Shown piece after piece: positions 6,252 through 13,615 of a DNA stretch of 21,449 nt (the stretch's first letter is position 1; each line of letters begins with the position of its first letter). The position numbers were made by a program, and so were the translations under genes. Below the pieces are notes generated by a model. The model worked only from the letters and a program-made list of their open reading frames with translations, was not told where the DNA came from and searched no databases. This DNA comes from RSA11 sp965652565 (GTDB lineage: Bacteria > Actinomycetota > Thermoleophilia > Solirubrobacterales > 70-9): NCBI GenBank assembly GCA_965652565.1, contig CBFGWL010000053.1:1-21449 (forward strand). The letters run 5' to 3'.

Positions 6252-8072
6252 ATGGCGCGCTTTTCGCAGACCTCGCTCGAACGCGTCAAGGACGCGGCGA
6301 ACATCGTCGAGCTGATCTCGCAGTACACCGACCTGCGCCGCTCGGGAGCGCGCTTCACGGGCCTCTGCCCCTTCCACGACGAGCGCACGCCGTCGTTCTC
6401 CGTCGATCCGGTGGCGGGCCTCTACTACTGCTTCGGCTGCGGGGCGGGAGGCGACGTGATCAAGTTCGTCGAGGAGAAGGACGGACTCTCCTTCTCGGAG
6501 GCGGTCGAGTCGCTCGCCGAGCGCTTCGGCGTCGAGCTGGAGCGCGAGGAGGAGGACCCGCGGATCGAGGAGGCCCGGCGGCGCCGCACGCGGCTTGGTG
6601 AGCTGCTCGATCGCACCGCGACCTTCTACGCCACGTACCTGTGGGAGTCGGAAGAGGCGCGCAAGGCGCGCGATTACCTGCTGGGGCGGGGGCTGGCGGA
6701 GGACGTGCTGCGCGCCTTCGGGGTCGGCTACGCGCCGAGCGCGTGGGACACGATCCTGGTGCGAGCGCAGCGCGCGGGCTACAGCGTGCAGGAGATCGCG
6801 GCGGCCGGGCTCGCGAAGAAGGGCAAGCAGGGCGGCTACTACGACCACTTCCGCGCGCGCATCACCTTCCCGATCCGCGACGCGCGCGGGCGCATGCAGG
6901 GCTTCGGGGCGCGCACGCTCAACCCGGACAATCCCGCGAAGTACGTGAACTCGCCGGAGAACGAGCTCTTCCACAAGAGCCGGATCCTCTACGCGATCGA
7001 CAAGGCGCGGCCCGCGATCGCCAAACAGGGGAGGGCAGTGGTCGTCGAGGGATACACGGACGTCGTCGCGGCGCACCAGGCGGGCTACGGGGAGACCGTC
7101 GCCGTCATGGGCACCGCGATCACGCCGGAGCAGGTCGGGCTGCTCGCCGCCCACACCGACGAGGTGATCTTGGCCCTCGACGCCGACCGGGCCGGCCGCG
7201 AGGCGATGCTCCGCGCGCAGCGGGTTGCCACCGGCAAGCGCGTCCGTCTGCGCGTTGCGCGTATGCCCGCGGGCGAGGACCCGGCGGATCTGCTGGCCGG
7301 AGAGCGCGCGGGGTCCGCGGCTGCCGAGCGCTTCGGCGCGGCGCTCGCGGATGCGGTCGATCTGCCCGCCTTCCACGTGCGCACGCTGCTCGAGGAAGCC
7401 AACCTCGAGACGCCGGCGGGCCGCGATCGCGCCCTGGACGAGGTCGTCACTGTGCTCGCCGCGATGCCGGACTCGATCACGCGCGGTGAGCTGGTGCGCG
7501 AGGTGGCCGACACGCTCGACGCGGACCCGGCGCTCGTCTCGCGCCGCCTGGCCGCCGCGGGACGCGGGGGAGGGGCGGCCCCGCGTGCCTCAAGCGGCGC
7601 GAGCGACGGCGGGGCAGGGGGCGAGACGTCTGAGGGGCGCCCCCGGCAGCCGGCGGCGCTGAGCGCGCAGGAGCGCCGCGAGCAGGCGTTGCTGGGAATG
7701 TGCATCGCGGCTCCCGCTTTCGGGCGCGAGTACCTGGAGCGCCTGCGGCCCGAGCACCTCTCGTCGGATCTCGCCCGCCGGGCGCGCGACTGGCTTCTGC
7801 TTCACCTCGAGGACCCGCTCGGCGAGCTGGGCCGCGAGGACGGGGAGCTCCTCGAGTTGATCACCCGTCTGGTCATGATCGCCGAGCGCGAGCCGGCCAC
7901 CCCCGAGGTGATGGAGGAGACGTACCTGCGGCTTGAGCTCGCAGCGCTCGAGCGAGAGATCGAGGCGCACTCCGAACAGGTCCCGGTGGAGCTCCACCGC
8001 AAGCGCAAGGAGCTCGTCGATCGCCTGGCGCACGGCTTCGGCGCCCGCCGGCCGCGCGGTGCGCGCACCTAG
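6252..8072 (+). CDS. dnaG: DNA primase DnaG
   Basis: A 606-residue bacterial primase that makes RNA primers at the replication fork. Domains in order: CHC2 zinc finger with Cys39, His42, Cys60, Cys63; the RNA-polymerase core with the conserved FRARITFPIRD and GRMQGFGARTL segments (about 199-222); a Toprim fold with Glu266 (VEGYTD) and Asp310/Asp312 (ALDADRAG); then a low-complexity Gly/Ser/Ala linker at about 438-468; and a helical C-terminal domain (about 470-606) expected to bind the DnaB helicase. Length is normal for the family. Transcribed in the same direction as dgt and followed by tRNA-Asn. Confidence 0.96.
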   Translation: MARFSQTSLERVKDAANIVELISQYTDLRRSGARFTGLCPFHDERTPSFSVDPVAGLYYCFGCGAGGDVIKFVEEKDGLSFSEAVESLAERFGVELEREEEDPRIEEARRRRTRLGELLDRTATFYATYLWESEEARKARDYLLGRGLAEDVLRAFGVGYAPSAWDTILVRAQRAGYSVQEIAAAGLAKKGKQGGYYDHFRARITFPIRDARGRMQGFGARTLNPDNPAKYVNSPENELFHKSRILYAIDKARPAIAKQGRAVVVEGYTDVVAAHQAGYGETVAVMGTAITPEQVGLLAAHTDEVILALDADRAGREAMLRAQRVATGKRVRLRVARMPAGEDPADLLAGERAGSAAAERFGAALADAVDLPAFHVRTLLEEANLETPAGRDRALDEVVTVLAAMPDSITRGELVREVADTLDADPALVSRRLAAAGRGGGAAPRASSGASDGGAGGETSEGRPRQPAALSAQERREQALLGMCIAAPAFGREYLERLRPEHLSSDLARRARDWLLLHLEDPLGELGREDGELLELITRLVMIAEREPATPEVMEETYLRLELAALEREIEAHSEQVPVELHRKRKELVDRLAHGFGARRPRGART

Positions 8073-8118
8073 CTTCGCGCGGGGTCGGTGTCGAGGCGAT
8101 TCGTTCGGGTGGTGTCGT

Positions 8119-8147
8119 AGACTCGAAGCCCCACGCAGCCGATAATT
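8119..8147 (+). promoter_or_regulatory. Promoter of tRNA-Asn
   Basis: A -35 TAGACT (8119-8124) and a near-consensus -10 GATAAT (8142-8147) are separated by exactly 17 nt. The predicted transcription start is about 13 nt before the mature tRNA 5' end at 8168, giving a short leader for RNase P to remove. Confidence 0.65.
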
Positions 8148-8167
8148 TCGGCGGCGGGCAAACACGA

Positions 8168-8240
<73 letters not shown>

Positions 8241-8250
8241 CTCAGCAGGC

Positions 8251-8271
8251 GGCGGCGCGGATCGCGCCGCC
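8251..8271 (+). terminator. Strong GC hairpin after tRNA-Asn
   Basis: A perfect 9-bp stem (GGCGGCGCG with CGCGCCGCC) closed by a 3-nt loop GAT, starting 10 nt after the tRNA. No T tract follows, so it may act as a 3' processing stop or a non-canonical terminator. Confidence 0.5.
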
Positions 8272-8278
8272 GTCTCGC

Positions 8279-8534
8279 GTTCAGCCCTCGTATGCGAAAA
8301 GCGGCGACCACGGCTGAACCCCGGCCCGCTCCCGAGCCACCCCACCCACGTTCAGCCCTCGTGTTCGGAACTCGACGACGAGGGCTGAACCACGACCCGC
8401 TTCCGGGCCACCCCCGCCGGCGTTCAGCCCTGGTGTTCGGATTTCGACGATGAGGGCTGAACCACGGAGCGCTCTCGAGGCGCCCCAGCCGGTGTTCAGT
8501 CCTCGTGTTCGGATTTCGACGACTAGGGCTGAAC
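8279..8534. repeat. Tandem array of four 41-nt palindromes, 71-72 nt period
   Basis: Four elements of exactly 41 nt start at 8279, 8350, 8422 and 8494 (spacing 71, 72, 72). Each begins GTTCAG and ends GGCTGAAC. Copy 2 has perfect 13-bp arms, GTTCAGCCCTCGT (8350-8362) with ACGAGGGCTGAAC (8378-8390), around a 15-nt loop; copies 3 and 4 keep at least 10 pairable positions, copy 4 with a G-U pair; copy 1 is the most diverged and has the most altered loop. Loops of copies 2-4 share GTGTTCGGA. The 30-31 nt spacers are related, not unique: all are C-rich and most carry CCACCCC or GCCCC. The last copy ends 4 nt before the glycosyltransferase stop codon on the other strand. Probably hairpin-forming DNA or RNA; function unknown. 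Confidence 0.85.
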
Positions 8535-8538
8535 GTGG

Positions 8539-9729
8539 TTAGGCGCGTGCGAGGGCGAAGCGCTCGACGAGCTCCGCGCCGCGGGCGGCGCCGTCGTGCG
8601 TGCGAGCCCACGCCGCGATCTCGCCGGCGCGCTGGGCGAACGAGGGGTCGCCCAGCATGCGGCGGACGGTGACGCGCAGCGAGCGCTCGCCGAGCAGGCG
8701 CCAGGGCAGCGACAGCCCCGTGCCCGACCAGCCGACCCGCGCGGCGTTCTCGGCCATGTCGCCCACGGCCGGCACGCAGAGGACGGGCGCGCCGAGGCCC
8801 AGCGCGCGGGCGACCGTGCCGTGCCCGCCGTGGCAGATCACCAGGTCGGCCGCGGCCATCACCTGCGAGTAGCGGACCCAGTCGTAGAGCACGGCGTTCG
8901 GGGGCACCTCGATCGGCTCGGCCGGCGCGTGGCCGTTGGTCGTGGCGACGACGCGCACCGGCTCCTCCGCGAGCGCGCGCAGCGCGACCCGGACCAGCCG
9001 GGATTCGGGGTCCTGGGCGGTCGAGGGCGCGACGAGGACGAGTGGCTCGTCGCCTCGGGGGATCTCGACGTCCGGGTAGGGGCGCTCGTAGTCCATCGGG
9101 CCGGTGATGTGGACGTGCTCAGGCCAGCGCCTCGGGTATTCCAGCTGCGGGTATGTGGCGACGAGCGCGAGCTCGCGGCTCGTGCCCCCGTGCAGGCGCT
9201 GCGTCGGCGGTAGGCCCGCCTTCGCCCGCTCGCCGTTGAGCTCGCGCCGGCCCTGTCGCAGGCCGGCGTTCAGCACGGGCGTCGCCGCGGTCCACAGCGC
9301 GCGGCCGAGCGGCGTGCGCGGCAGGCGAGCGCCGCCGAACGCGAAGAACGGCAGCCCGGGCTCGTGCTCGGGGAAGACGTGAGGGATGAGCGTCGCCCAT
9401 GGCGCCCCCGCCGCCTCCGCGGCGAGCGCGGGGGCGAGGGTGAGGATGTCGTTGACGACCGCGTGCGGGCGCAGCTCATCGAGGAGCGGGCGCAGCTCGA
9501 CGGCGGCGTCGCCCGCCGACGGCCCGTCCGCGGCGCCCGTGTCGAACACGCGGTAGCCCTCGGCCGGGTGGAAGCGCAGGCCCTCCGCCTCGGCGGCCTC
9601 CCGCCAGCGCTTCCAGCTCTCGAACTCGACGTGGTGGCCGCGCGCCCGCAGCGCACGAGCCAGCGCGAGCGCCGGGTAGGCGTGCCCGGGGTCGCCGAAG
9701 GCCGCGACGAGGATCCTCAGCTCAGCCAT
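8539..9729 (-). CDS. GT1 (UGT/MGT-like) glycosyltransferase
   Basis: A 396-residue GT-B-fold glycosyltransferase of the family containing macrolide glycosyltransferases and plant/animal UGTs. The N-terminal Rossmann domain opens with ILVAAFGDPGHAYPALALARAL (acceptor side, GH at 15-16). The C-terminal nucleotide-sugar domain carries the signature VICHGGHGTVARAL at 297-310 followed by APVLCVP and DMAEN (324-328). These enzymes transfer a sugar from a nucleotide donor to a small lipophilic acceptor; donor and acceptor here are unknown, and no biosynthetic cluster surrounds it. Start ATG 9729 follows the family N terminus; no clear Shine-Dalgarno. Transcribed toward the palindrome array, which may terminate it. 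Divergent from the next gene. Confidence 0.88.
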   Translation of the reverse strand: MAELRILVAAFGDPGHAYPALALARALRARGHHVEFESWKRWREAAEAEGLRFHPAEGYRVFDTGAADGPSAGDAAVELRPLLDELRPHAVVNDILTLAPALAAEAAGAPWATLIPHVFPEHEPGLPFFAFGGARLPRTPLGRALWTAATPVLNAGLRQGRRELNGERAKAGLPPTQRLHGGTSRELALVATYPQLEYPRRWPEHVHITGPMDYERPYPDVEIPRGDEPLVLVAPSTAQDPESRLVRVALRALAEEPVRVVATTNGHAPAEPIEVPPNAVLYDWVRYSQVMAAADLVICHGGHGTVARALGLGAPVLCVPAVGDMAENAARVGWSGTGLSLPWRLLGERSLRVTVRRMLGDPSFAQRAGEIAAWARTHDGAARGAELVERFALARA

Positions 9730-9803
9730 CGTGAATGCAACTTCCCATGCCCGCCGCCTGCTCGCGTTGGCGCGTGGACGCGCGGCGAGCTATCCGTGAA
9801 TGC

Positions 9804-10412
9804 ATGCGAAAGCCGAGGCGATCCGCAGAGCGCCTGCGCCGCGCCGTCGACGCCCTCCCGAGGCACACGAAGGAGGCGATGCTGCGCGGCATCCAGTCGA
9901 ACCGGATCATCGTGGGCGCATACGTGGATCCACGCTCGGGCGGCGTGTGCCCGATGCTCGCCGCGCACCGCAACGGCGGGCGCACGAGCGTCGCCAGCTT
10001 CGCGCGCGCCTGGGACGTCTACACGAACGCGAAACGGCCCCGCCGCGCGACGCGGCGCGAGGTGGCGACCCTGCGCGCGATGCTCGAGGCGTCGCTCGCC
10101 GCGGACGCCGAGTGGCCGACGGGCTCGATCGCTCAGCTCGCCGCGGAGATCCGCGCTGAGCGCGAGCGGTTCGCCTGCGCGCACACCGCGGCGCCGGCCG
10201 CGGGCGAGTCGAGGCCCGACGCTCGCGCTGACACCGGCGAGCGCTCCCGGGTTCGCGAGCTGCGCGCTCGCGAGGGGTGGGCGTGGCTGCGCCCGACACG
10301 CCGATTGGACGAGTTCAAGGACCTGCTCGCCGCTGCGGAGGAGCAGCTTGCCGAGCAGCGTGCCGCGGAGCTGCTCGACGCGCCCGAACGGGCGCGCGCG
10401 GCCGGCGACTGA
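9804..10412 (+). CDS. Hypothetical basic protein
   Basis: Product not recognised. From ATG 9804 it is 202 residues (MRKPRRSAERLRRAV). The N-terminal half (to about residue 85) contains the more conserved-looking segment HTKEAMLRGIQSNRIIVGAYVDPRSGGVCPMLAAHRNGG, whose even mix of residue types suggests a folded domain; the C-terminal half is charged and Ala-rich with probable helices (LRPTRRLDEFKDLLAAAEEQLAEQRA). No signal peptide or membrane segment. The frame is also open from an ATG at 9735, adding 23 residues, but that extension overlaps the divergent promoter region of the glycosyltransferase and looks unstructured. Convergent with the SDR gene (21 nt apart). Codon pattern supports coding; function unknown. 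Confidence 0.65.
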   Translation: MRKPRRSAERLRRAVDALPRHTKEAMLRGIQSNRIIVGAYVDPRSGGVCPMLAAHRNGGRTSVASFARAWDVYTNAKRPRRATRREVATLRAMLEASLAADAEWPTGSIAQLAAEIRAERERFACAHTAAPAAGESRPDARADTGERSRVRELRAREGWAWLRPTRRLDEFKDLLAAAEEQLAEQRAAELLDAPERARAAGD

Positions 10413-10433
10413 CCTCGCGTCGCTCGGCGTCAA

Positions 10434-11171
10434 CTACATCCCGGCGGTGGCGGCTGCGTCGCCGGGGCGCATGAAGGCGATCTCCGGCACGAGGCAGGCC
10501 GGCGAGGTACGCAGCAAGAACCGCACGGCCTCGGCGATGTCCTCCGGGCGCATCATGTCGTCGGCGCTGATGTGCTCCTTGACGAAGTCGGTCATCGCCG
10601 TGTCGACGAAACCGGGGCACAGGGCGGTCGCTTGGATGCCCTGTCCGTCCACCTCGCGCTGGGTGGCCTGCGTGAACCCGATGACGCCCGCCTTGGTCGC
10701 CGAGTAGACCGAAAGCCAGGGCTGGCCGGCCTTCCCGGAGATCGAGGCCATGTTCACGATGAGCGCCTTGCGGTGCTCGGCGCCGGCCTCGCGCAGCATC
10801 GGGATCGCCTCGCGCGTAGCGAGTACGGTCGCGCGCAGGTTCACGGCGAGCTGCAGATCGAGGCGCTTGGTGGGGATGGAGTCGAGGGCGGCCCCATAGC
10901 CGAACCCGGCGTTGTTCACGAGCACGTCGAGTCGCCCGAACCGCTCGCGGTGCTGCTCGAAGGCGCGCACGATCTCATCCTCCTCGGCGACCTGCGCGGC
11001 GACGGCGAGGGTGTCGATGCCCGCGCCCCGCAGCTCCTCCGCCGCCTGTTCGAGCTTCTCGGGGCGGCGGGCCACGATCGTCACGCCGTAGCCCTCCTCG
11101 CCCAGCATCCGGGCGATCGCGAAACCGATTCCGCTTGACCCGCCGGTTACCAGCGCTGCTCGTTCAGCCAA
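10434..11171 (-). CDS. Short-chain dehydrogenase/reductase (SDR)
   Basis: A classical SDR of 245 residues from TTG 11171 (MAERAALVTGG). It has the NAD(P)-binding TGGSSGIG at 9-16, NNAG at 86-89, Asn111 (VNLRA), catalytic Ser143 and the YSATK pair Tyr156/Lys160. An Arg-rich ARRPEK after the second strand suggests NADP(H) preference. The TTG start is chosen because GAGAGGAG (11178-11185) lies 6 nt before it; an in-frame TTG at 11189 would put that Shine-Dalgarno inside the gene. Substrate unknown; possibly a 3-ketoacyl or secondary alcohol. Divergent from the thioredoxin-like lipoprotein gene. Confidence 0.9.
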   Translation of the reverse strand: MAERAALVTGGSSGIGFAIARMLGEEGYGVTIVARRPEKLEQAAEELRGAGIDTLAVAAQVAEEDEIVRAFEQHRERFGRLDVLVNNAGFGYGAALDSIPTKRLDLQLAVNLRATVLATREAIPMLREAGAEHRKALIVNMASISGKAGQPWLSVYSATKAGVIGFTQATQREVDGQGIQATALCPGFVDTAMTDFVKEHISADDMMRPEDIAEAVRFLLRTSPACLVPEIAFMRPGDAAATAGM

Positions 11172-11297
11172 CCCAAGCTCCTCTCTCAACCGTCTTTAGA
11201 TTCGCGCGCGCCCCGCGCACGCTGCGCGGGGCACCCTATCTGCGCGCAGCGACTGTCGTGTCGAACGCGCGTTTTCCTTGTCTTTACCGGTGGTTTC

Positions 11298-11303
11298 TAC
11301 GAT
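11298..11303 (+). promoter_or_regulatory. -10 element TACGAT of the lipoprotein gene
   Basis: TACGAT (TANNNT) ends 8 nt before GTG 11312. AGGG at 11305-11308 is only 3 nt from the start and too close for a Shine-Dalgarno, so a leaderless mRNA is plausible. Confidence 0.4.
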
Positions 11304-11311
11304 CAGGGCTC

Positions 11312-12313
11312 GTGGGATACGAGTTCGACAGGCGGGTGCGCACCGGCGCCGCGCTCGGCGCAGGCATCCTCGTGCTCGCCCTGGGGGCGTGCGGCGGCGA
11401 TGCCGACGGCAGCGACGAGCCGGTCCCCGCGCCGGCATCCTCGTCGTTCCCGGACCCAGCCGGCAAGTCCATCGACGACCTGATCTCCGAGGCGGAGTCG
11501 GGCTCTGAGATCGTCGCGTCGCCGGCAGGCGCGGTGTTCACGCCCGGCGACACACGCTTCGCGTTCGGCCTCTTCCGCCTCGACCGCTCGCAGCTGACGG
11601 ACGCCGAGGTCGCGATCTACGCGCAGTCGAAGACCGACAAGGAGGCCCGCGGCCCGTTCCCGGCGCGCACCGAGTCGCTCAAGACCGAGCCCGCCTACGT
11701 CGCCAAGACCACCGCCGACGATCCGGATGCTGCGAAGGTCGTCTACGTCTCGAAGGTGCCGTTCAAGTCGGCCGGCGAGTGGCGCCTGCTGGCGATGATC
11801 CGCACCGACGACGGGGTGGTCGCGACGCGCATCCCCAGCGTCGTCGTCAAGGAGCGCAAGGGGATCCCCGGCATCGGCGACCCGGCGCCGGTCGTGCACA
11901 CGCCGACCGCCGACGACGTCGGCAGCCTCGCCGAGATCGACACCCGCCAGCCGCCGAGCACGATGCACGAGGATGATCTCGCCGACGTGCTCGGCAAGCG
12001 CCCCGTGGTGCTGCTCTTCGCAACGCCCGCCCTCTGCGTGAGCCGCGTCTGCGGCCCGGTGGTCGACATCGCCGAGCAGGTCAAGGACGACTACGCCGAC
12101 GAGGGCGTCTCGTTCATCCACATGGAGATCTACGAGGACAACGTCATGGATCCCGAGAACCTGCGCCCGCAGGTGGAGGCCTACGGCCTGTTCACCGAGC
12201 CGTGGCTCTTCGTAATGGACGAGCGGGGCATCGTCCGCGAGCGCATCGAGGGCGCGTTCAGCGTGAACGAGCTCGAGCGGGCGGTCGAGCGCGTCACCGC
12301 CGGCACCTCTTGA
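11312..12313 (+). CDS. Lipoprotein with thioredoxin-like domain (CX4C)
   Basis: A 333-residue predicted lipoprotein. From GTG 11312 the N terminus is short and basic, followed by a hydrophobic stretch ending in lipobox LGAC (Cys27). Residues about 28-60 are a Pro/Ser/Asp-rich linker; 65-180 form a beta-rich domain (FTPGDTRFAFGLF, GEWRLLAMIR, RIPSVVV) resembling an extracellular immunoglobulin-like fold; 190-330 form a thioredoxin-like domain with LLFATPALCVSRVCGPV (Cys242, Cys247) and a likely cis-Pro at 297 (TEPW). The active-site cysteines are separated by four residues, not the classical two, as in some actinobacterial thioredoxin-like and SCO-like proteins. Likely attached outside the membrane, with a redox or metal-handling role. 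The frame is open back to 11135 but that part has no signal-peptide logic. Confidence 0.85.
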   Translation: MGYEFDRRVRTGAALGAGILVLALGACGGDADGSDEPVPAPASSSFPDPAGKSIDDLISEAESGSEIVASPAGAVFTPGDTRFAFGLFRLDRSQLTDAEVAIYAQSKTDKEARGPFPARTESLKTEPAYVAKTTADDPDAAKVVYVSKVPFKSAGEWRLLAMIRTDDGVVATRIPSVVVKERKGIPGIGDPAPVVHTPTADDVGSLAEIDTRQPPSTMHEDDLADVLGKRPVVLLFATPALCVSRVCGPVVDIAEQVKDDYADEGVSFIHMEIYEDNVMDPENLRPQVEAYGLFTEPWLFVMDERGIVRERIEGAFSVNELERAVERVTAGTS

Positions 12314-12338
12314 TCCGCCCGTCCGGCGGGTTTAGGCT
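12310..12338 (+). promoter_or_regulatory. Promoter of the RTX-repeat gene
   Basis: TTGATC (12310-12315) and TAGGCT (12333-12338) are separated by exactly 17 nt. The -35 overlaps the stop codon of the upstream lipoprotein gene. The expected start near 12345 leaves a leader of about 25 nt containing the purine-rich GAGGGGGGA ahead of GTG 12370. Confidence 0.6.
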
Positions 12339-12369
12339 GGCCCGGTAAGCGCCCGAGGGGGGATCCCCC

Positions 12370-12999
12370 GTGCAAGCTTTCTCGCGAATCGGGCTCGCGG
12401 CCACCGCGCTCGCCCTGCTGCTCGCAGGAACGTCGATCGCCGCCGTCATCAACGGCACAAAGGCGAACGAGGTGCTCGCCGGCACGCACAAGAAGGACGT
12501 CATCCGCGGCAAGGGCGGCAACGACATCATCGGCGGGAACAAGGGCAACGACCGCCTGTTCGGCGGTCCAGGCCACGACAGGCTGTTCGGGATGCGCGGC
12601 AAGGACGTCGTCAAGGGCGGGGCCGGCAACGACACCCTCTGGGAGTACGACATCACCGGTCCGCAATTGATGCGCGCCCTCCGAGCCGGGGCAGTTGCGC
12701 CACGGGGCAGCAACATCGAGCTGCCCGGGAGGGACCGGCTCTTCGGCGGGCCGGGCAACGACAATCTGAATGGCTCGGGCGGGAACGATCTCCTGAACGG
12801 CGGGCCCGGCGCTGACCTTCTGATCGGCGGGCCTGGTCGTGATCGGATGCTCGGCGGCGGTGGACCCGACCTCCTAATCTCGACCGACGGTCGACGGGAC
12901 GTGCTCATCTGCGGCGGTGGCTTCGACATCGTCGGCGCCGACCCACTCGACGAGATCGACGACGACTGCGAGGACGTCGAGATCGCGACGCCGCCATAG
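12370..12999 (+). CDS. Exported hemolysin-type calcium-binding (RTX) repeat protein
   Basis: A 209-residue protein with a signal peptide (about 1-25, hydrophobic LAATALALLLAGTSIAA). The body consists of glycine/aspartate nonapeptide repeats of the GGXGXDXLX type in two blocks: about 48-91 and about 124-170. These fold as a parallel beta roll binding calcium. The blocks are split by about 30 residues (92-122) without repeats. The C terminus (RRDVLICGGGFDIVGADPLDEIDDDCEDVE) contains Cys181 and Cys200 and recurs in small exported RTX proteins of high-GC actinobacteria. No toxin or type I secretion genes are nearby, so a cell-surface structural role is more likely than a toxin. GTG start preceded by a strong purine-rich Shine-Dalgarno (12354-12363). 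Confidence 0.85.
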   Translation: MQAFSRIGLAATALALLLAGTSIAAVINGTKANEVLAGTHKKDVIRGKGGNDIIGGNKGNDRLFGGPGHDRLFGMRGKDVVKGGAGNDTLWEYDITGPQLMRALRAGAVAPRGSNIELPGRDRLFGGPGNDNLNGSGGNDLLNGGPGADLLIGGPGRDRMLGGGGPDLLISTDGRRDVLICGGGFDIVGADPLDEIDDDCEDVEIATPP

Positions 13000-13031
13000 G
13001 CCCACGCCGCCGGACGCGGCCCGCGCGACCC

Positions 13032-13451
13032 TCAGGCGCTCGCGCCGTCCTGGTTCGCGGTCGCGCGCGCGATCTCCACCGCGTGCTCGCGCTCGAAGCG
13101 CACGTGCATGCGCGTGGGCTGCAAGAGCTCGTTGAGTTCGATGGCGAGCCCGACCGGCAGCCGCACGTCGGCTCCGCTCGCGATCCCTTCGGCCTGCCAC
13201 GAGCCCCAGATGACGACGCAGCGCCCGACCATGCCGATCTCGTCCATCTCCATCCGCACGGTTCCCCACGGCTCCAGCCACTCGCGCAGGAAAGTGCGGG
13301 CCTCGTCGCCGACGTACGGGCCGGGCTCGGGCCAGAGGGGATCGGGATGGAGCTCGAAGTCGTCAGCGAGCGAGCCGAAGAACTCATCCCAGTCGCGCGA
13401 GTTCCAAGCGGCATTGAGCTCGCGCACGCGCGTGACTCGCGGGTCCTCCAT
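13032..13451 (-). CDS. NTF2/SnoaL-like family protein
   Basis: A 139-residue protein with the features of the SnoaL/NTF2-like fold: an opening helix with VRELNAAWNSRDWDEFFGSLADDFELHPDPLWPEPGPYVG, then FLREWLEPWGTVRMEMDEI and strands ending in LQPTRMHVRFEREHAVEIA. Such cone-shaped domains act as small-molecule enzymes, binding domains or stress proteins; the ligand cannot be assigned. No signal peptide. ATG 13451 is well supported: on the - strand TACGCT (13458-13463) ends 6 nt before it, the leaderless pattern seen across this window. Convergent with the RTX gene; divergent from the following tRNA. Confidence 0.82.
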   Translation of the reverse strand: MEDPRVTRVRELNAAWNSRDWDEFFGSLADDFELHPDPLWPEPGPYVGDEARTFLREWLEPWGTVRMEMDEIGMVGRCVVIWGSWQAEGIASGADVRLPVGLAIELNELLQPTRMHVRFEREHAVEIARATANQDGASA

Positions 13452-13457
13452 GGCGCG

Positions 13458-13463
13458 AGCGTA
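13458..13463 (-). promoter_or_regulatory. -10 element TACGCT of the NTF2-like gene
   Basis: On the - strand TACGCT (TANNNT) ends 6 nt upstream of ATG 13451, with no Shine-Dalgarno between them; leaderless transcript likely. Confidence 0.45.
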
Positions 13464-13514
13464 CCCCCGCCCGCGCGAGGGCGACAGGGGGGATCCTTAA
13501 CATCGCCGCGCAGA

Positions 13515-13587
13515 GGGCCGGTAGCTCAGCGGTCAGAGCAGCGGACTCATAATCCGTCGGTCGTTGGTTCGAATCCAACCCGGCCCA
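13515..13587 (+). tRNA. tRNA with CAT anticodon, probably tRNA-Ile2 (lysidine type)
   Basis: A 73-nt cloverleaf: acceptor GGGCCGG (13515-13521) with CCGGCCC (13580-13586), discriminator A 13587, anticodon stem GCGGA/TCCGT around loop CTCATAA with anticodon CAT at 13548-13550, T arm GTTGG-TTCGAAT-CCAAC. No CCA encoded. CAT could mean elongator Met, initiator Met or Ile2. The paired first base and absence of three G-C pairs next to the anticodon loop exclude an initiator. The acceptor carries C4-G69 and C5-G68, the pairs TilS reads in E. coli tRNA-Ile2, and the short D loop (AGCGGTCA) resembles E. coli ileX. I therefore favour Ile2 after lysidine modification, with elongator Met as the alternative. 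Confidence 0.93.
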
Positions 13588-13590
13588 TCT

Positions 13591-13615
13591 CGGCTAGCCG
13601 GGAGAGATCACTCCC
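13591..13615. terminator. Palindrome plus hairpin between tRNA and convergent gene
   Basis: CGGCTAGCCG (13591-13600) is a perfect 10-bp palindrome, directly followed by a 5-bp hairpin GGGAG/CTCCC (13600-13615) that spans the stop codon of the converging four-cysteine gene. It could serve as a shared bidirectional terminator; no T tract. Confidence 0.35.

Noticed and set aside
8279..8534. CRISPR array
   Set aside because: Only four repeats, each a near-complete palindrome with diverging loops, spacers of 30-31 nt that resemble one another, and no cas genes in the window.
11262..11275. Second LexA box (CGAACGCGCGTTTT) upstream of the lipoprotein gene
   Set aside because: Only the GAAC half is perfect; the other half ends GTTTT instead of GTTCG, and G/C-rich alternating sequence like this is expected by chance here.
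12370..12999. RTX toxin
   Set aside because: Short protein with a classical signal peptide and no type I secretion or acyltransferase genes nearby; more likely a surface calcium-binding protein.
13515..13587. tRNA as attachment site of an integrated element
   Set aside because: No direct repeat of the tRNA 3' end was found downstream in the window and no integrase other than the housekeeping XerD is present.
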